A stretch of 64,000 bases of DNA from Fallopia convolvulus. Lineage: Eukaryota > Streptophyta > Magnoliopsida > Caryophyllales > Polygonaceae. A program made the translations under genes and the position numbers. This document shows positions 31,893-43,080 of this stretch, piece by piece. Within the stretch, counting starts at the first letter, position 1; each line of letters opens with the position of its first letter. Where the stretch lies: contig OZ024733.1 in the NCBI GenBank assembly GCA_964016875.1, positions 24,719,324 to 24,783,323 of the forward strand. The letters are read 5' to 3'. The notes under the pieces are model-generated. The model saw nothing but the letters and a program-made list of their open reading frames with translations, was not told the origin of the DNA and did no database searches.

Positions 31893-32433
31893 TGTAAGGC
31901 TCGAGGCCTTAGAAGCGCAATCCCATGCCAACCCAAGAACTTCCCAAGAGGTCACGCATCTTGGTACTATTCTCGTCCTTGCACGCTTAACTTCTGAGTT
32001 CTTTTTCCCCAATCAAACTCAGAAAAGGAAGAGCTTTTGTTGACATGGGTATCACCTCAATCGCTTATAAATCATCGGGGCGTTACAATCTCCCTCACTT
32101 AAGCACTTGACATCCTCGTCAAGGCCCAAGGACGACCTCTAGGTCGAGCGCTTGCCCTCCGGGCAGAGCCAACTCGTAACCTAGAACCTGGCTCTGATAC
32201 CATGATAAAGTCCCACACCAAAACCTGACTTTGATACCATTTGTAAGGCTCGAGGCCTTAGAAGCGCAATCCCATGCCAACCCAAGAACTTCCCAGGTCA
32301 CCCATCCTAGAACTACTTTCGTCCTTGTACGCTTAACTTTTGAGTTTATTGTCCTCACTTGAACTCAGAAAAGCAAGAAGTTTTGTTGACATGGGTATCA
32401 CCTTAATCTCTTATAAATCATCGGGGTGTTACA
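31893..32433 (-). mobile_element. Cassandra-type TRIM (copy in B 5' LTR)
   Basis: LTRs at 31893-32087 and 32242-32433 flank a 154-bp interior with the same primer-binding sequence as the first copy. The AAGAG target duplication is intact on both sides (31888-31892 and 32434-32438). It occupies the same place in the B LTR as the copy at 14592, so it inserted before element B moved here and was copied to both LTRs by reverse transcription. Confidence 0.92.
31895..32001 (-). promoter_or_regulatory. 5S rRNA-like segment in Cassandra LTR
   Basis: Same 5S 3' part as at 14594-14700, with GAAGTTAAGCGTGC (A box) kept. The C-box region reads GATGCGTGACCTCTTGGGAA with two changes from the 5S consensus. 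A further copy in the other LTR at 32244-32347 has lost 4-5 bases inside the C box. Confidence 0.86.
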
Positions 32434-32951
32434 AAGAGCCAAGTGAGGATGAAGATCCACCATTTGTAAATCCATTTTTCAAAAATTAAATAAACAACCC
32501 CTCATTTTAAGAAATGGATAAGACATGCCCTTGATATTAACAATCATACTTAATATCTATTTGAAGAAATAAAAATTTTAATCCAAAATACTTTTACAAT
32601 AATTCTCTTTGATTATAAAAATATGTTTAAAACACTTTTGAGGTCTTTCTTTTAAATTTTTTATTTTTATTTTTCTTTAACATTTGGGTAAGGTCCATTA
32701 TCATTTCAAATAACTGTTTAGAGGTTTAGTGCTTAATTTATATTTAATAAAATAATTTAGGTAAGCAATATACCATTAATATGAGAATATTGTCACAATT
32801 TATTTTATTAAATAACATAAAAAGGAAATTACATAATTGTCCTTCATGGAAAAGAGGGCTATTACAATCGTAACCCATTAGAAATAGTTTTGTTCCCGAA
32901 ACTAGGTTCGATTTACAAGGTATCCAACCAAGAAAAAGGGAAGTTGCTACA

Positions 32952-32956
32952 CCTTC
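32952..32956. repeat. Target site duplication of gypsy B, right copy (CCTTC)
   Basis: Matches 13640-13644. Element A coding sequence continues immediately after it. Confidence 0.88.
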
Positions 32957-33150
32957 CTCTTCCCCATTGCCTCCACGTAATAGAGGAAACTGACGCAACC
33001 CTCTCGTAGTAGTTTACTGGCCTTTATAGCATTATTCACTTTCATGTTATCCTCCTCCTAGAATCCCTTGAATTCACACACATGACTCTCTGCAGAGGTA
33101 TCTGTCATAGTGCGCTTATTGAAGTCGATGATCGCACCCTGACGATTCAT
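32957..33150 (-). pseudogene. Gypsy element A: protease-RT linker
   Basis: Minus-strand words NRQGAIIDFNKRTMT, VCEFKGF, and ASKLLREGCVSFLYYVEAMGK are the usual segment between protease and RT in plant Tekay-like pol proteins. It stands between the RT at 13639 (across element B) and the protease at 35053 (across the solo LTR), confirming both insertions. Confidence 0.82.
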
Positions 33151-33155
33151 CCAGT

Positions 33156-35055
33156 TGATATCTTGCATTTAGGTAGTGTTTAGGATGCATATTTATGTTT
33201 ATTTTGCTTGGTTTTAGCTTAGTTTAGTTTAGTTCTTAGGTTTTTATGTTTTCTAGGAAATTCAGGTTTTGTGCTTATTTTGTGATGTTTTGCAGATCTA
33301 TAGGTAAACGAGCAAAGATGGGATGAAACCAAGGAAAGAAGGTGGAGTTTAGAGGTTGGACGTGGTTAGTATATGTGGAGCTCGGTCGAATTATGCAAGT
33401 CACTTTGATGATCATGAAGGCCCAAGAGGTTGTGGGAGAAGAACCCTTAGATTCGAGCCATGAATTGGAGTTGTTGTTTTGACACCTCTATCTTGTAAGG
33501 CTTCATTTGGGAGATATAATTGTTTGATGAAGCTGATTTTGGTATCATTAGAAAGCTAAATGAAAGAGATACAATTCATGTTTTACTCTAAGTCCAAATT
33601 CCAACTAGAATAGGGTCAAAACAACCTCTGAAGTGTCACGTGAATCCTGAACCGAGGGTAGAGTGTGGGTTGGGACAGTGAGGACGCGGCCGCGTGATTA
33701 AGACCAAGACTGCGACTTACGGTTTTTACGCGGAGACTTGGGCCGACTCAGGGTTTCCTTTAGTTTTATCTTTCTTTTCATTATTCTAATTGTAATTTGG
33801 AGGCTAGGGTTTTCTAGAGAGTTTCTCAAGAGATCTTTGAACCAAATTTTTAAGTTTGTTTTAATTAAATTATACCTTACTATGGTTGTGTTTGTTAAAT
33901 AGTTTATAAACTAGTTGAAGTTAAAAAACTAGTTAAAATTAATAAACTAGATAAAAATGGAGTTTGAAAACTAGTTAAATCAATAAATTGTGCTTGTTGA
34001 AATAAACTAATTTATGGATTGAGAACTACGTTAACTTTTTAAAATCTCTTTCATCCCACTACATTCTCTCTCATTCCCACTACCTATTTTCTCATTTTGT
34101 ATTGGTTGTTTTTTTCTTTTTCTTTTTTCTTAATCAAATAAACTAAATAAACTAGCAAATAAGCTAAATTTTTTAGCTTACCATTTAAACTAGTTTATTA
34201 ACTACTAACTAGTTTATTTTTAAAAGACAAACACAATTTATGTATTTTTTTAAACTGATTAGAGTTTATCAACTAATTTATTTAGGTTGACAAACACAGC
34301 CTATATCTCTCTTGTTTGACTAGTTAATTGAAGTTGTGATTTGCACGAGCTGTGAGGTTTGATTGATTCCCAATAACATTGACTAGTTTGATTTCTCTTT
34401 GCTTAATTGAATAAATCCAATCTAGGATTTTTTTAGAGTGGCCAGTAATTGAATTTCTAGGTTAAATAACAACTAAGTCTTGTTAATTACCGATTGGTGT
34501 TAATTTGATCAAGAGTAGAACTTTAATCAACTTAGGACTGGTTGGACTAATTGGTTAAAGCAGAGAAGTCAATCATAATTTCTCTAGATGTCCGGATGCT
34601 CTAGACAATTGTTTCTATCGATACTTGAATCATAAAGTTGTTGTCAAGTTGAATATAAGAGGTCTTTTCGGTTTCTTGATGATTAGGGTTCTTAGATCCG
34701 GTCGGACTATGAACTAGAGCTGAAGTTTGGATTACAAATCCACGATAGATTAGTTAAGTTGAAAAGGGAATCAAGAGAATCAATGATCAACAAAGCAATA
34801 TCATGATGGAAGTTAATTAGTTAAACATATTTCTCTCATATATTTACAAATCAATTTTAGTTAATCTATTTTACATTCTTTGTTTGTTTAGTTTAGAAAA
34901 TTCATCCTAAAACCCCCTTTATTTCCTTTACTTGGCACGCAACTAAAAACACATTTACATGAGTCTTTGTGGGATCGACCCTTACTTAACATTTTACTCA
35001 ATTTGGTTAAGTTAGGTTCTTTGATAGGTATAATGATTGCGAAAATACTTCATCA
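33156..35055 (+). mobile_element. 1.9-kb solo LTR inserted in element A
   Basis: Starts TGATATCTTGC and ends ACTTCATCA. It is flanked by CCAGT (33151-33155) and CCAAT (35056-35060), a 5-bp duplication with one change. Removing it restores the minus-strand frame LILGMYW-MNRQGAI of element A. There is no internal domain or second LTR, so it is a solo LTR from recombination. GGGATCGACCC near its right end and a T-rich leader suggest a Tat/Athila-type gypsy LTR in plus orientation. A related 1.3-kb LTR lies at 55953-57252. Confidence 0.85.
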
Positions 35056-35427
35056 CCAATACATTCCCAGGATGAGGTCATAAGGAGCCATGAGTATGCA
35101 GATTACATTAGCCTCAAACTCCCCGCCTTGAATGTCAATCGGACAGTCAGACATCATCTTTGTTCCAACCATCTTGTCCCCGTTTGGAAGACTAACAATG
35201 AATGACTCACACGTGGCATCACACTTTAACCCTATCTTTTCTACGCAAGCTTCAACTATAAACGAGTGTGTAGCACCCGTATCAAATAACAACAATGCAG
35301 TAATTGATTGGAAAGATAAGGTACATTGTGTTACCGTTGTGTCTAGACTATCAGTCCTTCTCATCTTGTACAACCTCTGACCCTTTCCCAAAGTCATCGG
35401 AGCCATCCCCTTGTCTTGCGTTGACAC
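35053..35427 (-). pseudogene. Gypsy element A: aspartic protease
   Basis: One open minus-strand frame with GKGQRLYKMRRTDSLDT, then ALLLFDTGATHSFIVEACVE carrying an intact DTGA active site, then MVGTKMMSDCPIDIQGGEF and LMAPYDLILGMYW. The frame would continue into the linker at 33150 but is cut by the solo LTR at 35055. The best preserved part of element A. Confidence 0.9.
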
Positions 35428-35439
35428 CTGATTTGCCTC

Positions 35440-36560
35440 GATTTTCCCAGCATTGAGCCTTCCCTAATTTCCAAGAGCTACTAACCCCTAATCCTACATA
35501 GTTGCATCATTTCCCTTCTGGCGGTAGTAGATTTGCATGTGGCCCTCCTTGCCACAAGTGAAGCAAGTCTTTCTTCACTTTGTATAGTCACGGATCAGAT
35601 GGTCTTTTGCCCCACAATTATCGTAGGTCACATACCCCTTTGAAATGCTCCCGAAAGTGAAGTGTGTAGGAGCATATGAAGCTTTGGTATCCTTGGAGCG
35701 GTCATATTGCATCGGCGGAGTGGGTCTCTTAAAACCATTGAAATAGGTGGGATAGCTACCAATCCCCTTCCATTTCTTGGCGGACTCTTCCAACGTCACT
35801 TCTATCTTGTACACGGCGTAAACGTATGCTTCTAGGGTTGTGCAAGAGTGATGCACCATGTGCGGTTTCACCCACAAGTTCATATACTCATGGAAGTGCT
35901 CAATCTTTTGTGCCTCAATTGTTACCTCGATACATGCGTACTAAATTAAGTTGTTAATCTTCAGGGCGAGCTTCGACACCTTTAACCCTTCATTAATGGG
36001 GTGGAGAAACTCCTTCAACTTCTCTTTTCTCATTGCAGCCAAAAAGCATCGCACATACATCTTTTATTTGAACATGGCCCACATCAGATCAGGGTGTTTC
36101 AACCATGCCGATGCCTTCCCACCATTCATTGGCACCCTCTTTCAGTTGAAGTGAAGCTATGTAAACCTTTTCAGCATCGGCACACTTGATGTTCCTCAAC
36201 AACCTTTCTACGTGGGAGAACCAACAGGCGATCCAATATGGCTCCCCGATGCCAACATAGTTGTTAGTTTTCATGACTGGAAAGGTCTTGAACGCCTTTC
36301 CAAAATCCCCGAAGTCATCAGGCGAGCCAGCCTTCTTCCTCGCACGCCCCATAGGCTGGGATTGTTCTACCTCCACACTCGGGGTTCGCGATGCTACCTC
36401 ATTCATGTTGTTTTGAGCGTATTCGGCTAACAATGCCCTGAATACCTCCGCAGTTGCGACATACATCTTGACTTGGACATTTTTCATAGGTGGTTGTTCA
36501 TGTTAGTTTGGAACTTGGTGTTGATTTTTTGCACTGGGAACCCCCTCGTTGTTTCTTGCT
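35440..36560 (-). pseudogene. Gypsy element A: gag
   Basis: The minus-strand frame at 36089-36487 holds the gag N-terminus and capsid start (FKTFPVMKTNNYVGIGEPYW, AEKVYIASLQLKEGANEWWE). The frame at 35575-35883 holds the C-terminal linker and a decayed knuckle (YDNCGAKDHLIRDY). A second knuckle, CFTCGKEGHMQIYY (about 35530-35575), has its last Cys changed to Tyr. Frameshifts and stops lie between. Closely parallel to element B gag. Confidence 0.82.
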
Positions 36561-36753
36561 TGACTCATCTAAAAGATTGATAAAGCGCTGAGTTAATCAC
36601 CCACTCACATTTAGTAAAATAAACCATACTTTATTTACATCATAAAACATAGTTTTTGGGCAATGCCGATAAAACTTGGGGTACATATCCCCTATGTAGT
36701 TCGCAAACAGTAACAACGTCCAAAGCATGTAAAAACTAACACGTCCTAGCGTC

Positions 36754-37411
36754 TTATGGTGCATCCTTCCTTCCCCGCGCATCCACCAAGTCCAAGAGTT
36801 CAGGATCGAACTTGCTTGGATCCTTTACCCCTCTATTATTCTGGAGAAGTTCGAGATCTTGCTCTACCCGGTGTTTCATCTTTGCTAGAATCACGTGCTC
36901 GGTAGCCAACCTAGGGACCATCTTCATGACATTGAGCTCGTGGCGAGTGCTAAGTCGCTGCCAGGTGTAGAGAAGGGACCCCAAGATACTCACATCCACT
37001 ATAATCGATCGTGGAGAGCGATCTCCCAAGGAGGATTGGGCGACCCATGACAAGTTATCCTCCCTCCCCCGATTGAGGAGAGAGCGGTGTGTATGGAGGT
37101 ATGACTACATCTTCCCCCCTCGGCTCCATTGGGGAGTAGGTATGGCGCGGTTCCTCCGGCCTTGTCGACACTATCACTGTGTACACGAGTGTCAAAGGTG
37201 TCTCCCACTCTTCGCCATCCATCAAAGTGGGATCCTTCTCCTCTTCCTCGGAGTCAAAAAGGGTGATCAATGGAATCTTAGGATGCTCAGGAATGTAGTC
37301 CATCATAGCCTCCTCGGCGGGGTCTAGGGCCAACTTGGCCACCTTGAGTTCCTGCTTGGCTATCATCACTTCCATTTGAGCTTCCGCGAGCTCCTCTTGA
37401 TCGATGATCAA
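36754..37411 (-). pseudogene. Gypsy element A: acidic ORF upstream of gag
   Basis: The frame at 37055-37411 (118 codons, ATG at 37409-37411) begins MIIDQEELAEAQMEVMIAKQ, an amphipathic helix-like start, then a Glu-rich segment (SEEEEKDPTLMDGEEWE) and YTPLSPQSGEGG. A shifted frame at 36754-37053 continues with WQRLSTRHELNVMKMVPRLA and EQDLELLQNNRGVKDP. Same place and character as the upstream ORF of element B. No known domain recognised. Confidence 0.6.
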
Positions 37412-37523
37412 CTAGTTCCGGACTTTGTTGACTCAGAAATAAGGGCAATCCATTTCCTGCAAATGGATAAGGTAAGGATCATTACATGAAAGGATAGTCC
37501 TAATGGTTTGCATAAAAAGTTTT

Positions 37524-37536
37524 GGCTCTGATACCA
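37524..37536 (-). promoter_or_regulatory. Primer-binding site of element A
   Basis: Minus-strand TGGTATCAGAGCC, an exact Met-tRNA-type site, four bases inside the LTR. Confidence 0.92.
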
Positions 37537-39186
37537 TCACTGTAACACCCGCTTTTTACTCTTAGGGATGTTACTGCCACGTAACGTCGAAATGTGAATC
37601 ACAACACCATCCGAGGCGTATAGATACAGACAAACCATAACTAAAAATGCGGAAATAGATAAATGTGTGGAAGTTGATTAAATAAAACAAGTGTTTCAAA
37701 ACAGAAAAATGCTAGAGACGGAAGGATTCTACATGTCGGAATCTCAACCCTAAAGAAAAGAGTCTTTGAACTACATTTAAGCACAGTCTCCATCGCTAGT
37801 CTAGCTTTTTACTCTTTTAAGCGTTCTCTTCGTTGTCCTCTACGATGAACTCCACCCCCGATGTGTCACGACGAAAAATGTGGTGGACACTAACCGACCA
37901 TGCAAGGAAAACAAACAGTCAATTAGTCTTGTGACAAACTAAGCAAATGGGGTTTTGGAAAGTTGTTCGGATTTTAGGAAGGCACGAGTTGGGATGTCAG
38001 AAACCGAATGAAAGTCGGTGCCATCCTTGGACCTCGGACCTTCTAGGAAACTATACGGGTGAGAAAAGGGTTGAAAACTTCACTACAGTATGAGTCTCGA
38101 TTGCAAAAGAAACGTTTTCCTTATGTTGGGAACTTGGGTTTCATAGATTAGGCCGGGTGGGTTATTAAACCCCTCGCTTCCCTCTACCAACCTCGACCTT
38201 CTCGCAGATGCCGGTGGGGGAGGTGGATACAAGAGCGCTCAAGTACCAAACCCACCTTCACTATATTATAGGCTTTTAAGAGAAGCCGGAGATTTAATGA
38301 ATCTGAGAGGAATGATGGCATTCCATCTTATACTACCGTTCCTATCATTTTACTTATCACCAGCGACACCTATTTAATCTCTACAAGTTTTATAGGTCAT
38401 GGTAAGGTTCCACTTCGATTAAGCATTCTTTTTAAGTAGGAGTGTGGGTTAAAGCCCCCACGGAAATTCTCAATGGTTGGGTTAACGTTGCAAGCCTATA
38501 CTAACACGAGATATGAGCAATCGCCCCTCATCGGTCGAGCGGGTACTGATCATGGTCTTACAGGTAGAACATTGGCTCGAGAGTAATGTTGAACGAATCG
38601 ATGCATAAAATAATGTAATTCACATATATAATCCTACTAATCAAGGCACACATTTCACAAGGCAACGACCCTAAAGTCCATCTAGCGTAACCTATGTATG
38701 ATTAGAAAAAACAGTCATTAAATCTAGAACAATTAAAAATCCTAGATTCATTTTTATTGCACACAATAGTTTCCAACATATTTCAAAAAATTGTTAAAGC
38801 ATATGAATGTTCTTAGAGTATGAAACGTAACATGCTTTACAAAATGACAACTTGCGAACAAAAATGTATCATATGGAAATTCAAACCCAAAACACGTGCC
38901 TTGATATTGACGATAACTAGTTACGAAAAGAAATCACTCGCGATTACGATTCAGACTTGTTCCTGTTTCAATCAACCACAAAATAAATTATAGTCAATTT
39001 ACTTTGTTAATTCTCAACATTGATTTTTAAGGAACCACAACCGGATTTAAGTTTATAAAAATTATAAACTTACACATCATATTAATAATTTCCTTATTAT
39101 TAATATAATGAAACTTATGTCATGAAATTTATATATTTTCATGCCATATAATTTAGACTTTTTGTTATAAAATATTAACCTAGCCC

Positions 39187-39220
<34 letters not shown>
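39187..39220. repeat. (TTA)n microsatellite
   Basis: About eleven TTA trinucleotides within the element A LTR. Confidence 0.93.
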
Positions 39221-39299
39221 GAAAATTTATTCAAGGATAATCCGGTACCATGATTGGTTTAGTGTATGAACCTATTTTCTTGATTCTGATTTTTGTAAA

Positions 39300-40655
39300 C
39301 TATACAAATTACATAAAGTTGGATGGGAGCCTAGAAACAAGCAGGGTCCCCACACCCTTTTGAATGCAAAAACTCAATCTATGAAAAACGAATGCACCAC
39401 TCTTAGAATTGTTAGAGTGGCTAATAGAAAGAGACTTAATACGAGAGAGCGTATCCAAAGCCTCCTTATCGAATTCCCTAAACGTAGAGAAAGTGAAAGG
39501 GATACATTTGTATCCATTCTCCTCACATTTAGACACATACTTTTTCTTCTTCCTCTCCACAGCGTTGTGCAAGGCCAATCCAGGCGCCCAAGAACTAGCA
39601 CCCATACCAACAAAGGGAGAGACCCCGGTCAACTCCACACACGCATCCTTACCCTGATGCCAATTGAAGAGTAAAAGGTCTGTAAGCCTAAGATCTTGCC
39701 CATTCTCCGAGGGGAAACCTATGGGAGCCTCCTTCCGCACCGCAATCCCAAAATTTGAGCAAATATCAACAAGAATATCACGCACCAAATTATGCTTGAA
39801 CTTCACACCCACTTCACCAGAACAGTGGACAGCGTGATCCCCCCATTTGTCCATCCTGAGAGCGTTGCAACTCGGGCAAATGCTACCATCAAAAAACAAA
39901 GGTATCATAAGTCTGTAGCACAACACAGAACGAAACTGCCGATGGTTCATCCTCTGTCCCCAAGCCATCAATAGGGATAGTGAACAAAAAATCTTGTGCA
40001 TGAGGAGCAGGGATACAGCTAAGAACAACAAACTCCCTTGGGCTAAACACGTACCTATCAACGAGGCTTTTCTCAACAACACCAAAGTAACGCCTTGCCA
40101 GAGTTTTCATCATTTGGGGGGGGGGGGGGGGGCAGGAGAAACCATGGTTAGAGAGATAGCATCGGCGTTGCAAAAGGTATTGAAATCATCAAGAGCGTGC
40201 TGAAAAGAAGAGCCAAGAGAAACTATACCCGTATTCAACAGAATCTTGGCTTGCAGTGTGCTCGTTTGAAGCCCAGAAGCAAGGAAAGCATAACGGATAA
40301 CATCTCCAACAGCAAAGATGCCAAGGCCACCCCCTTTGATGGGGAGAGTGGCTAACCGCCATTGCCAATCGCCAAAACCCAGTCCTGACGCAGTGATAAT
40401 CTTCTCCAAGGAGAGGCGCAGAGCTTGGTCAAACTGAACTTGAGCATCCTTGAAAGAAACAGGGGAGCAAGTTCTCAAAGCATAGGACAGCTTCGCAACC
40501 CCAACACAGTTACGAAGAAGAAGGATCTCACACTGGGAGTCATTTAGCCGGTTAACCGCCTCCATTAAAGCAATAGTTTTATAAACCCTCTTCAAGGCCA
40601 AGTCCCGACTGAAGTCCACATCCAAGCTGACGGACCCACCAAGAAGTTTGACACC
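39300..40655 (-). pseudogene. Non-LTR retroelement fragment: RT C-terminal region
   Basis: A minus-strand coding remnant of about 440 codons in two main frames. At 40110-40625: RDLALKRVYKTIALMEAVNR, LLLRNCVGVAKLSYALRTC and WRLATLPIKGGGLGI. Below, in other frames: SCIPAPHAQDFLFTIPIDGL, ICPSCNALRMDKWGDHAVHC (a zinc-binding-like Cys/His set), KEAPIGFPSENGQDLRLTDL and IQKGVGTLLVSRLP, then a stop next to the junction. This is the C-terminal half of a reverse-transcriptase protein family I know as abundant in plant genomes; its exact clade I cannot fix. It lies within the element A LTR and is flanked by similar AAATTCATA-like words, a possible target duplication. Confidence 0.7.
40116..40132. repeat. 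17-bp G homopolymer
   Basis: An uninterrupted G17 on the plus strand; on the minus strand it gives a Pro run exactly where the coding frame of the retroelement fragment breaks. Such runs slip readily and could be a sequencing or assembly artefact. Confidence 0.9.
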
Positions 40656-41327
40656 ACTACGTGGGCGAGAAATTCATAATACCCATTCATTCATAAATCT
40701 TACTTAATTTTAAAATGATTCAAACTTCATAATTTTATTTAAAAATACCCATGAAATTCATAAACTTTACTTAAATTTTCATAAGACCGAATTTTTATAA
40801 AATATGCCTTTATTTATTTTTTATTGAATAAAGATTTTTTTAATCCTAGGAATATTCTATTCTCCTTTTTTTTTTAAAAATCTAAACTAAACTAACATGC
40901 ACCACTAAGCAAACACAACAATAACAACAACAGAATAACAGCACAACAACGTTACAACAATGTCGCACAACAGTAATACAAGAAGAAACAAGGTAGAGGC
41001 GGCGAGGATAAGGCTCGACAGACGTGGTCGAGGGGTGAGCCCCAGTGACACCAGTGACGCACGTCCACGCCACCGCTAACGCCACCCACAGTTGTACCTG
41101 TTTGACGACGAAAATCCGAACGACGCGATAATTGGTAGAAATCCGAGCAAAATCCCGAAAGAATCCAACCTAAAACTCCCTAAATCTCTGCTTGTTTTTC
41201 TAATTTTGAGGATTAAGACTGAAATTGATGTGGGATTACACAATTTTGAACCCGTTTTATAGTAAAATTTTATCTCTTCACTTCCCCTAATTAACAACCA
41301 TGAACTTAATTTCAAATATAAAATTAA

Positions 41328-41654
41328 GGCCCTGTTTGGTTGCAATTCAAGGAAACGTAAACGGAATGTAAAATGAATGTAGTCCATTTTAGTGTCATGA
41401 TACATTGACAAAAAATCAACTTGTTTTGCACAACCTCTTATCCATTGTAAAAAGGGGCTTGTTCCACCTCAATCATTCTTCCATCAAAGGGGTGGGTAAC
41501 AAAATGGTGGAATCACTCCCTTCTATCTCACTATTACAATGGACAAGTTGTTGGGTGATTTTTTTTATATAAATGTATTATGACACTAAAAATGGTCCAG
41601 ATTCATTTCGTTTACGTTTACGTTTCCATGTGTCATGATAAACCAAACGAGGCC
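41328..41654. mobile_element. Tourist-like MITE (PIF/Harbinger type)
   Basis: A 327-bp non-coding element with imperfect terminal inverted repeats GGCCCTGTTTGGTT and GGCCTCGTTTGGTT. A second paired block (GGAAACGTAAACG) lies inside. It is flanked by TAA on both sides (41325-41327 and 41655-41657), the target duplication of PIF/Harbinger elements. It lies in the leader part of the element A LTR. Confidence 0.88.
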
Positions 41655-41834
41655 TAAATTGTTTCATCCAAAAAAGTTCAGGAATGGAATGATTACATTT
41701 CCACAATTAAGATTGAGATAATAACGAAGCTGAAGAGATTCGAATAGCCTCTCGGTTGGAGGTTGAAGATGACCAAAGGTCATTTGTGAGAGGTTAAGTA
41801 AAACAAACGTTCCCATTATACTTGAAAGCCGACT

Positions 41835-41915
41835 TGGCACATTTGGGAGTCTTGTGTATGTGCATTTATGAGAAATGAGAGATCGCGAGTTCAATCCCCA
41901 CCTGCAACCTCTTTT
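41835..41915 (+). mobile_element. Possible tRNA-derived SINE remnant
   Basis: A B-box-like GCGAGTTCAATCCCC (41885-41899) lies about 45 nt after an A-box-like GACTTGGCACATTTGGGA, and a T-rich tail follows. Could equally be part of the element A LTR. Confidence 0.3.
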
Positions 41916-42276
41916 TATTTTTTTCCTTGTTCCCACATGTTTGTTTTGTATTTTGTGAAATTGATTTTGTAAAAACATTACTTCTTCAAAATTATTTACA
42001 AGAACATAAATAATATTTTTCCCAAAAAATATATTTACCCAAAAATACAGTTATTGAATGACACTTTAGTTAAAAGCATTTATTATGGACTTTAGGAAGT
42101 TTTATTACTTAAAATTATCCTCTTATTATTTTTCTATTTATACATAATATTTATAACATTTACAATGTTATAAGGTAATAATCTTATGAAATAAAATATG
42201 CAAATATTTTATTATATTAAAGGAAAATGTAAAGTAGAAATACATTTTTACCCTTATAAAAATGAGGAATATTACA

Positions 42277-43080
42277 ACTTGTTGTATGGATTTTCATCTG
42301 GTGTTGACAAGAGATAGCTCCGCATCAATAGTGTAGTCTTCTTCTAAGATAATTGCTTCACCACATCAATTAGGATTAATCACGACTTTGATAACCTCTT
42401 CATGGGATGAAGAAGACAATGGTGTAGAATTCTAATATAAGATGACATCGAAGGGAATGTGGTCTCCACACCATTTGGGCGCGATCACCACATAAATAAA
42501 CTGATCATGAGTGGTGTCTTTGATTGGCATCTCAACTGCACACTCTTCTTCATGACGCTCTTGAGATAAAGACTCCTTGGTCAAGGTAAAATACTCGTTA
42601 GTATAACGTGTAGGAGCATTAGGCATCCATGCTTCCTTCAACTTTTCCAAATTCCTCTCCAAAACTATTAAGGAGCGGACATTACTGGAAGTGATTGCCT
42701 CATGTAGAGTCTTCTTGATGAAACTAGCAAGTTTTTATTTATCAACTTCATAATGTGAATATGTAGTAGAATGATTTTGATCATTGTCTTTAGTCGTCAT
42801 GCCACTTGGAAAGAAGATAACTTGGCATGCAAGGGATAGGCTAGGGGTGTTCAAACTAAGCCATGGGTGGGGCTAGAGTTTTTATGGTGGTGATTGGCGT
42901 CGGCGATGGAGGAGGGTGGTGCAACCGAGTGGGTGGCGCAATTAAGGCTAGGGTTTTGGGTGGCTTTTTTAGGAGTTTGTCTTGAAGAAGTTGCAAAATG
43001 AAGATAATAGCTGAATTATGCAAGAAAATTGAAAAGCAATGAAGAAACTTGACTAAACAAGAGAATTTGATACCACTTGA
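42277..43080 (-). pseudogene. Leader and gag-like fragment of an older retroelement
   Basis: On the minus strand a primer-binding-like TGGTATCAA (43067-43075) is followed about 270 bp later by an ATG (42798-42800) opening a broken frame: MTTKDNDQNHSTTYSHYEVD, an early stop, then LASFIKKTLHEAIT and ERNLEKLKEAWMPNAPTRYT (42432-42662). The frame is hydrophilic and protein-like but has no motif I recognise. It ends where the element A LTR begins (42276), so A probably inserted into it; the ACTTG at 42277-42281 may be one copy of A's duplication. Confidence 0.4.

Larger units (their letters stand above)
13645..32951 (-). mobile_element. Ty3/gypsy element B (Tekay-like chromovirus), complete but interrupted
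   Basis: A complete LTR retrotransposon on the minus strand. It has a 5' LTR (29389-32951), a primer-binding site (29373-29384), an acidic upstream ORF, gag, protease, RT, RNase H, integrase with a chromodomain tail, a polypurine tract (about 23681-23699) and a 3' LTR (13645-23680, split by element C). It is flanked by a CCTTC duplication and sits in element A between protease and RT. LTR ends are TGTAGNAAC.../...GGTGTTACA; the low-coordinate end has mutated from TG to TA. LTR length of about 3.5 kb, GGGTGTTACA ends and the chromodomain suit the Tekay/Del clade. Many stops, and a lost integrase Glu, show it is inactive. Confidence 0.9.
29389..32951 (-). repeat. Element B 5' LTR (3,563 bp)
   Basis: Full-length LTR; plus-strand ends are TGTAACACCC and GTTGCTACA. 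It aligns with 13645-14512, 14513-15201 and 23229-23680 of the 3' copy, plus about 1.56 kb (30255-31813) that the 3' copy lost. The extra part holds GC-rich sequence at 31140-31360 that is likely the transcribed leader. A Cassandra TRIM sits at 31893-32433. Short open frames inside (30170-30358, 31097-31318, 31349-31663) are not conserved genes. Confidence 0.9.
37541..42276 (-). repeat. Gypsy element A 5' LTR, with nested insertions
   Basis: Plus-strand ends are TGTAACACCC and GGAATATTACA. After removal of the LINE-like fragment (39300-40655) and the Tourist MITE (41328-41654) about 3.0 kb remains, similar to the other Tekay-like LTRs here. The region 40880-41320 is the transcribed leader-like, GC-richer part. 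Bases 37541-39186 are LTR body without genes. No 3' LTR partner is in the window, because the element is truncated near 12584. Confidence 0.8.
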
